From Trebonia sp963774945 (lineage in GTDB: Bacteria > Actinomycetota > Actinomycetes > Streptosporangiales > Streptosporangiaceae), in NCBI GenBank assembly GCA_963774945.1, contig CAVZHA010000015.1:434001-498000 (forward strand): a DNA stretch of 64,000 nucleotides. The letters are read 5' to 3'. The notes below the pieces were generated by a model. The model searched no databases. It was not told where the DNA came from and saw only the letters and a program-made list of their open reading frames with translations. Positions 60,492-64,000 of this stretch are shown here, piece after piece. Within the stretch, counting starts at the first letter, position 1. Each line of letters opens with the position of its first letter. The position numbers and the translations under genes are program-made.

Positions 60492-60513
60492 GAGAGTCGG
60501 CCGGGACCGTTCG
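60492..60513 (+). repeat. Dispersed GGACCGTTCG box, copy E
   Basis: GAGAGTCGGCCGGGACCGTT then CGAGATCAATGG. It is the only copy lying between two co-oriented + strand genes, 63 bases before the phosphoesterase start. Confidence 0.7.
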
Positions 60514-60575
60514 AGATCAATGGTTGTGCTCTTGATTTTTACCTGCTGTCTGCCTTTGAGGCGTAGCGTCGGGTG

Positions 60576-62201
60576 ATGCTCAATCGCCGCAAGTTCCTCC
60601 AGATCGCGGCCGTGTCATCCGGCCTTGCCATCACCGGCGCCGACCTGCTGAGCCAGGCCGTCGCCAACGCCTCGACCACGGTTCGCGCCGACGGCTCGCG
60701 GGGCATCAAGCACATCGTCATCCTGATGATGGAGAACCGCTCGTTCGACCACTTCCTCGGCTGGCTGCCGGGCGCCGACGGCCGCCACGACCGGCGGTAC
60801 GTGTCTGCGGTCGACGGCAACACGTACCCGAACTACCCGCTCGCGCCGGACTTCCAGGGCTGCGGATACAGCGACCCCGACCACAGCTGGGAAGGCTGGC
60901 TGGTCCAGCACAACCACGGGAAGATGGACGGCTTCCTGCAGCGGCCGACCACCCCGGCCGACAACCCGGGGGTCACCCTCGCGGCGGCGAACACGTTCCC
61001 GGTCGGCTACTACAGCAATGTGGATCGCTTTGGCCGGCGCAAGGCGCTGCCCGACCTGCCCGTCATCGGCGCGCTGGCCGAGCGGTACACGACGCTGGAC
61101 CGGTACTTCTGCGCGTTCGCGGGCGAGACCTTCCCCAACCGGTTCTACCAGCATGCGGGGCAGACCGACCGGGATCACAACTCCGAGGTGGCGTCCACCC
61201 TGCCGACGATCTGGGACCAGCTGTCGCCGATCCCCAATACCGACGGCATCCCCACCGGCGGGTACTACTACCAGGACTCGCCGTTCCTGGCGCTGTGGGC
61301 TGAACCTGCGATCGAGCCCGGGGCGACGTTCAAGTACCAGGCGTTCTTCCACCCGTTCAGCGACGCCAACGCGTCGACCGCCGCGCTGTCGGCCGGGACC
61401 TCGTTCGTCGCCGCGTGCGAGAACGGCACGCTGCCGAACGTGTGCTATATCGACCCTGCCTTCGACAACGAGGCGACCGGGACGTCCGGTGACGACCACC
61501 CGCTGGGCGACATCCGGCTCGGCGAGCGGTTCATCGCCGACGCATACCACGCGCTGGCCGACAACGGCTACCTCGACGACACCGTCTTCATCGTCACGTT
61601 CGACGAGTGGGGCGGCTTCTACGACCACGTGCCGCCGCCGCGGGTGATCGACGACACCAACCCGGCCGACGTCATGCACGCGGGCGACAGCACCACCCCG
61701 ACCGACGGGCGGCTGATCCCCGACTACCGTCAGCTCGGCTTCCGGGTCCCCGCCATCGTGGTGTCCAACCTGGTGCGGCCGCATCAGGTCGTGCACGAGG
61801 GGCCGTTCGAGCACGACTCCAGCCTGGCGCTGATCGAGTCGACGTTCGGGCTTTCGCCGCTGACGGCCCGCGATCGCCACGCGCGGAATCTGTCGGAGCT
61901 GCTGCTGCCTTCGCCGCTGCCTGAGCGGTTCGCGGTGCCGCCGTCGTCGATCCCGACCAGCGCGGACGTGATCGGCCCGGCGATCAGCCCGCCGTCGGAG
62001 TCACTGCTGCAGGTGCTCGAGGGCACCGCCGCTTACGACCCGGCTGACATCTGTTCTGGCGACAGTGTGCAGTCGGTGTCGCCAGACCCGGTGAACCACC
62101 CGCGGCTACCGCAGACCTTCGGCGGGATCCCCGGGCTGACCGGGACAGCCGGGATGGCGGATCTGTCCAGGAACCTGGACGGGATCGACTCCGGCCAGTA
62201 G
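60576..62201 (+). CDS. Tat-exported phosphoesterase (phospholipase C / acid phosphatase family)
   Basis: 541 residues. Twin-arginine signal at the N-terminus (NRRKFLQIAAVSSGLAITGA) predicts folded export. HIVILMMENRSFDHFLGWLPG is the PF04185 metal-site block with Glu and Asn, followed by FCAFAGETFPNRFYQHAGQTDRDH, FIVTFDEWGGFYDHVPPP (metal Asp/Glu) and FRVPAIVVSNLVRP. Family members hydrolyse phosphocholine lipids or phosphomonoesters outside the cell. ATG 60576; GTG 60573 overlaps it. The last 96 bases overlap the convergent luciferase-like gene. Confidence 0.92.
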   Translation: MLNRRKFLQIAAVSSGLAITGADLLSQAVANASTTVRADGSRGIKHIVILMMENRSFDHFLGWLPGADGRHDRRYVSAVDGNTYPNYPLAPDFQGCGYSDPDHSWEGWLVQHNHGKMDGFLQRPTTPADNPGVTLAAANTFPVGYYSNVDRFGRRKALPDLPVIGALAERYTTLDRYFCAFAGETFPNRFYQHAGQTDRDHNSEVASTLPTIWDQLSPIPNTDGIPTGGYYYQDSPFLALWAEPAIEPGATFKYQAFFHPFSDANASTAALSAGTSFVAACENGTLPNVCYIDPAFDNEATGTSGDDHPLGDIRLGERFIADAYHALADNGYLDDTVFIVTFDEWGGFYDHVPPPRVIDDTNPADVMHAGDSTTPTDGRLIPDYRQLGFRVPAIVVSNLVRPHQVVHEGPFEHDSSLALIESTFGLSPLTARDRHARNLSELLLPSPLPERFAVPPSSIPTSADVIGPAISPPSESLLQVLEGTAAYDPADICSGDSVQSVSPDPVNHPRLPQTFGGIPGLTGTAGMADLSRNLDGIDSGQ

Positions 62202-63272
62202 TTCGTTCCTGAGAAGTTCGACGTTGAGGAGCTCGTCGTCGAGGAGCTCGTCGTTGAGGAGCTCGTAGCTGGCGAGGCGGGCGGCGTGGTCGTGGGTGGC
62301 GGTCGTGACCATGAGCTCGTCGACGCCGGTGCTGGCCTTGAGCTCGGCCAGTTGCCTGCGCACCGTGGGCGGATCGCCGACCACGTGCGATGCGGTTGCC
62401 TCGGCGATCACCGTCTGCTCGGCGTTTGAGTAGGCGGTGATCGCGGCTTCCTCCGGGGTCGGCAGCGGGCCGGGGCGCCCGGCTTTGAGGCGCAGCGCCG
62501 ACAGCCGGGTGGAGCCGTGCAGCCAGTGCGCCGTCGCGGCGTCCTTCGCGCACAGCACCGAGACGCTGATCAGGCTGTACGGCTGTTTGAGGGTCGCGGA
62601 GGGCGTGAACGTCTTGCGGTAGAGCGCGAGCGCGGGCCTGGCGTTGGCGGCGCTGGCGGCGCTGAGGTGGTGGGCGAAGGCGAACGGGAGGCCGAGGCGG
62701 CCGGCCAGCTCGGCGCTGTAGCCGGTGGACCCGAGCAGCCACAGCGCGGGCCGGTTGCCTTCGGCCGGGATGGCGCGGATCGTGGTTGGATTGTCGGCGG
62801 CGGGCTGGCCGGCTGCGGGCTGGCCGGCGAAGTAGGCCTGTAGTTCCGCGAGCTGGCGGGCGAAGTCGGCCGGCGGCCGGGCGTCGGCGCCGCGGCGGAG
62901 CGCGCGGGCCGTTTCGCGGTCGGTGCCGGGGGCGCGGCCGATCCCGAGGTCGATCCGGCCGGGGTGCAGCGCCTCCAGCGTGCCGAACTGCTCGGCCACG
63001 GTCAGCGGCGGATGGTTGGGGAGCAGCACCCCGCCCGAGCCGACCCGGATGGCCGAGGTGGCCGCGGCGAGCTGGCCCGCGAGGACGGCCGGGGCCGAGC
63101 TGGCGATGCCGGGCAGGTTGTGGTGTTCCGCCACCCAGTACCGCGTGCAGCCGAGCCGCTCGGCGTGCCGGGCCAGATCGACGCTCCGGCGAAGCGCCTC
63201 GCCGGTCGATTGGCCGGCCGGCACCGGGCACAGGTCGAGCACCGACAGCGGAACCGGGAGGCGGGGGGCCAC
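62106..63272 (-). CDS. LLM class flavin-dependent oxidoreductase, MsnO8 type
   Basis: 388 residues from GTG 63272. LPVPLSVLDLCPVPAGQSTGEALRRSVDLARHAERLGCTRYWVAEHHNLPG, SGGVLLPNHPPLTVAEQFGTLEALHPGRIDLGIGRAPG and LWLLGSTGYSAELAGRLGLPFAFAHHLS are typical of this luciferase-like subfamily. Its C-terminal tail ELLNDELLDDELLNVELL is encoded by a 15-bp imperfect tandem repeat at about 62215-62270 and runs antisense into the phosphoesterase gene, so the native stop was probably earlier. No clear ribosome site. Confidence 0.85.
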   Translation of the reverse strand: MAPRLPVPLSVLDLCPVPAGQSTGEALRRSVDLARHAERLGCTRYWVAEHHNLPGIASSAPAVLAGQLAAATSAIRVGSGGVLLPNHPPLTVAEQFGTLEALHPGRIDLGIGRAPGTDRETARALRRGADARPPADFARQLAELQAYFAGQPAAGQPAADNPTTIRAIPAEGNRPALWLLGSTGYSAELAGRLGLPFAFAHHLSAASAANARPALALYRKTFTPSATLKQPYSLISVSVLCAKDAATAHWLHGSTRLSALRLKAGRPGPLPTPEEAAITAYSNAEQTVIAEATASHVVGDPPTVRRQLAELKASTGVDELMVTTATHDHAARLASYELLNDELLDDELLNVELLRNELLAGVDPVQVPGQIRHPGCPGQPGDPAEGLR

Positions 63273-63343
63273 AATCAGAAGACTGCCAGCACGAGCGGGC
63301 CGCAGCAACACCGGCCCGGCCCGCGGCGACGTAGATTGGCGAG

Positions 63344-63817
63344 GTGGCCGATCAGAAGCCCCCGCGCGTCGTCGCCGACGAGGCCGGGACGCTCCATGCC
63401 CTGCTGCAATATCAGCGCGAGTCGCTGGTGCGGAAGGTCGCCGATCTTGACGAGGCGTCGGCCCGGCGCGCGCTGGTGGGCAGCGGCACCACGCTGCTGT
63501 GGCTGATCCGGCATATGGCCGACGGTGAGGTCACGTGGGTCGTGCGTCGCTTCGCCGGCGAAGAGGTCGACATCGACGAGCCTTCGCCTGGCGGCGCACT
63601 GGCCGACGCCGTCGGCTTCTACCGGCAGACCTGGCGGCGCGTTGACGCGATCGCGTTCACCGGGCGCTTCCGCCTCGACGAGCTCTGCCGGCGGCCGGAC
63701 GTGGATCCGTCGCCGAGCCTTCGCTGGGTGCTGATGCACCTGCTGGAAGAGACCGCCCGCCACGCTGGGCACGCGGACATTCTGCGCGAGCTCATCGACG
63801 GCCGTACCGGCCGCTGA
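63344..63817 (+). CDS. DinB/DUF664 family protein
   Basis: 157 residues from GTG 63344. Four-helix DinB fold with TLHALLQYQRESLVRKVADLD, TTLLWLIRHMADGEVTWVVRRFAG and MHLLEETARHAGHADILRELIDG, giving the spaced His metal ligands. Clearly related to the protein at 4863. Divergent from the luciferase-like gene, 71 bases between starts. Confidence 0.88.
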   Translation: MADQKPPRVVADEAGTLHALLQYQRESLVRKVADLDEASARRALVGSGTTLLWLIRHMADGEVTWVVRRFAGEEVDIDEPSPGGALADAVGFYRQTWRRVDAIAFTGRFRLDELCRRPDVDPSPSLRWVLMHLLEETARHAGHADILRELIDGRTGR

Positions 63818-63825
63818 CCGGCCGC

Positions 63826-63856
63826 TTGACCTTCCCCTTGGGTCAGGCCGCATGCT
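63826..63856 (+). promoter_or_regulatory. MerR-type promoter with 19-bp spacer
   Basis: TTGACC (63826-63831), 19-bp spacer, CATGCT (63851-63856). The overlong spacer contains GACC-TTCCCCTTG-GGTC, a dyad of the kind MerR regulators untwist. It stands 40 bases before a MerR gene, indicating autoregulation. Confidence 0.6.
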
Positions 63857-63896
63857 CTGGGGGCCGGGCAGCACGGCCCGGTTCAGGAGGAGACCG

Positions 63897-64000
63897 ATGG
63901 ACCTGATGACGATCGGCGCGTTCGCTGAACGCACCCGGCTGTCCGCCAAGGCACTGCGCCTGTACGACCGGCTCGGGCTGCTGCCGCCGGCCAGGACCGA
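63897..64000 (+). CDS. MerR family transcriptional regulator (partial)
   Basis: First 34 residues only, cut by the window end. DLMTIGAFAERTRLSAKALRLYDRLGLLPPAR is the N-terminal HTH of MerR regulators (IGxFAxxTxLSxKALRLYDxxGLL). CAGGAGGAG precedes ATG 63897. Preceded by its own dyad promoter. Confidence 0.92.
   Translation, partial: MDLMTIGAFAERTRLSAKALRLYDRLGLLPPART

Noticed and set aside
1..64000. tRNA, rRNA, integrase or transposase genes
   Set aside because: None seen by eye; a covariance-model scan would be needed to exclude a tRNA fully.

Overview
The window is about 70% GC, with GTG and TTG starts, strong purine-rich ribosome sites and many start/stop overlaps. That pattern and the gene families (ClpX-type zinc finger plus HTH regulator, SnoaL-tailed ECF sigma factor, nitrate/nitrite-sensing kinase, GpgS, IdeR-type iron box) point to a chromosomal segment of a GC-rich soil-type actinobacterium. 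I see no rRNA, tRNA, integrase, transposase or CRISPR array. Several genes are split by single-base frameshifts as read. The worst is the formate dehydrogenase alpha gene with eleven shifts. I annotate these as genes and give the shift positions.

Layout. 0-6.4 kb: partial sensor kinase, a TetR/unknown/gpgS operon, a second TetR whose 3' end runs into an amidohydrolase fragment, a DinB-like protein and an AbiEi-like protein. 6.4-7.0 kb: a 116-bp palindromic element, a G-rich array and a short dispersed box. 7.0-25 kb: CoA-ester lyase and acyl-CoA dehydrogenase; small stress, GNAT and YjbR genes; PadR, membrane protein and signal peptidase I; a zinc-finger/HTH regulator with a twin operator; an ECF sigma factor and reductase; an iron-boxed siderophore-interacting protein; hydrolases; a dehydrogenase and ferredoxin reductase; tandem Gfo/Idh oxidoreductases. 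26-31.8 kb: a compact three-gene minus-strand operon of an alpha/beta hydrolase, a caspase-like/STAND NTPase/WD40 protein of 1,472 residues, and a membrane protein with a bacterial PH-type segment. This is the best candidate for an undescribed conflict system here. 32-37.9 kb: adenosine deaminase, molbindin, thioesterase, GrpB, nitronate monooxygenase and a GT39-like mannosyltransferase. 38-39.4 kb: a decayed AbiL/RloAB-like defence pair.

39.7-50.6 kb holds regulators with divergently transcribed oxidoreductases and hydrolases, a Bcp peroxiredoxin, a GlxA-type AraC regulator and, at 48.4 kb, the second 116-bp palindromic element followed by another G-rich array. 50.6-54.6 kb holds membrane and channel genes (polytopic GT-C-like protein, K+ channel, ClC protein). 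54.8-60.4 kb is a formate dehydrogenase operon (molybdopterin alpha, four-cluster ferredoxin beta, NrfD anchor). Its alpha gene carries an in-frame TGA at the selenocysteine position, followed by a textbook bacterial SECIS hairpin. The window closes with a Tat-exported phosphoesterase, a luciferase-like oxidoreductase, another DinB-like protein and the start of a MerR regulator behind a 19-bp-spacer promoter.

Three families of short intergenic repeats recur: the 116-bp palindromic element (2 copies), a box around GGACCGTTCG (5 copies, all on the + strand) and a GTGCCGTTTGGGG box (3 copies). They are mostly at gene 3' ends and often beside G-rich tandem tracts. I could not compare them with other genomes.
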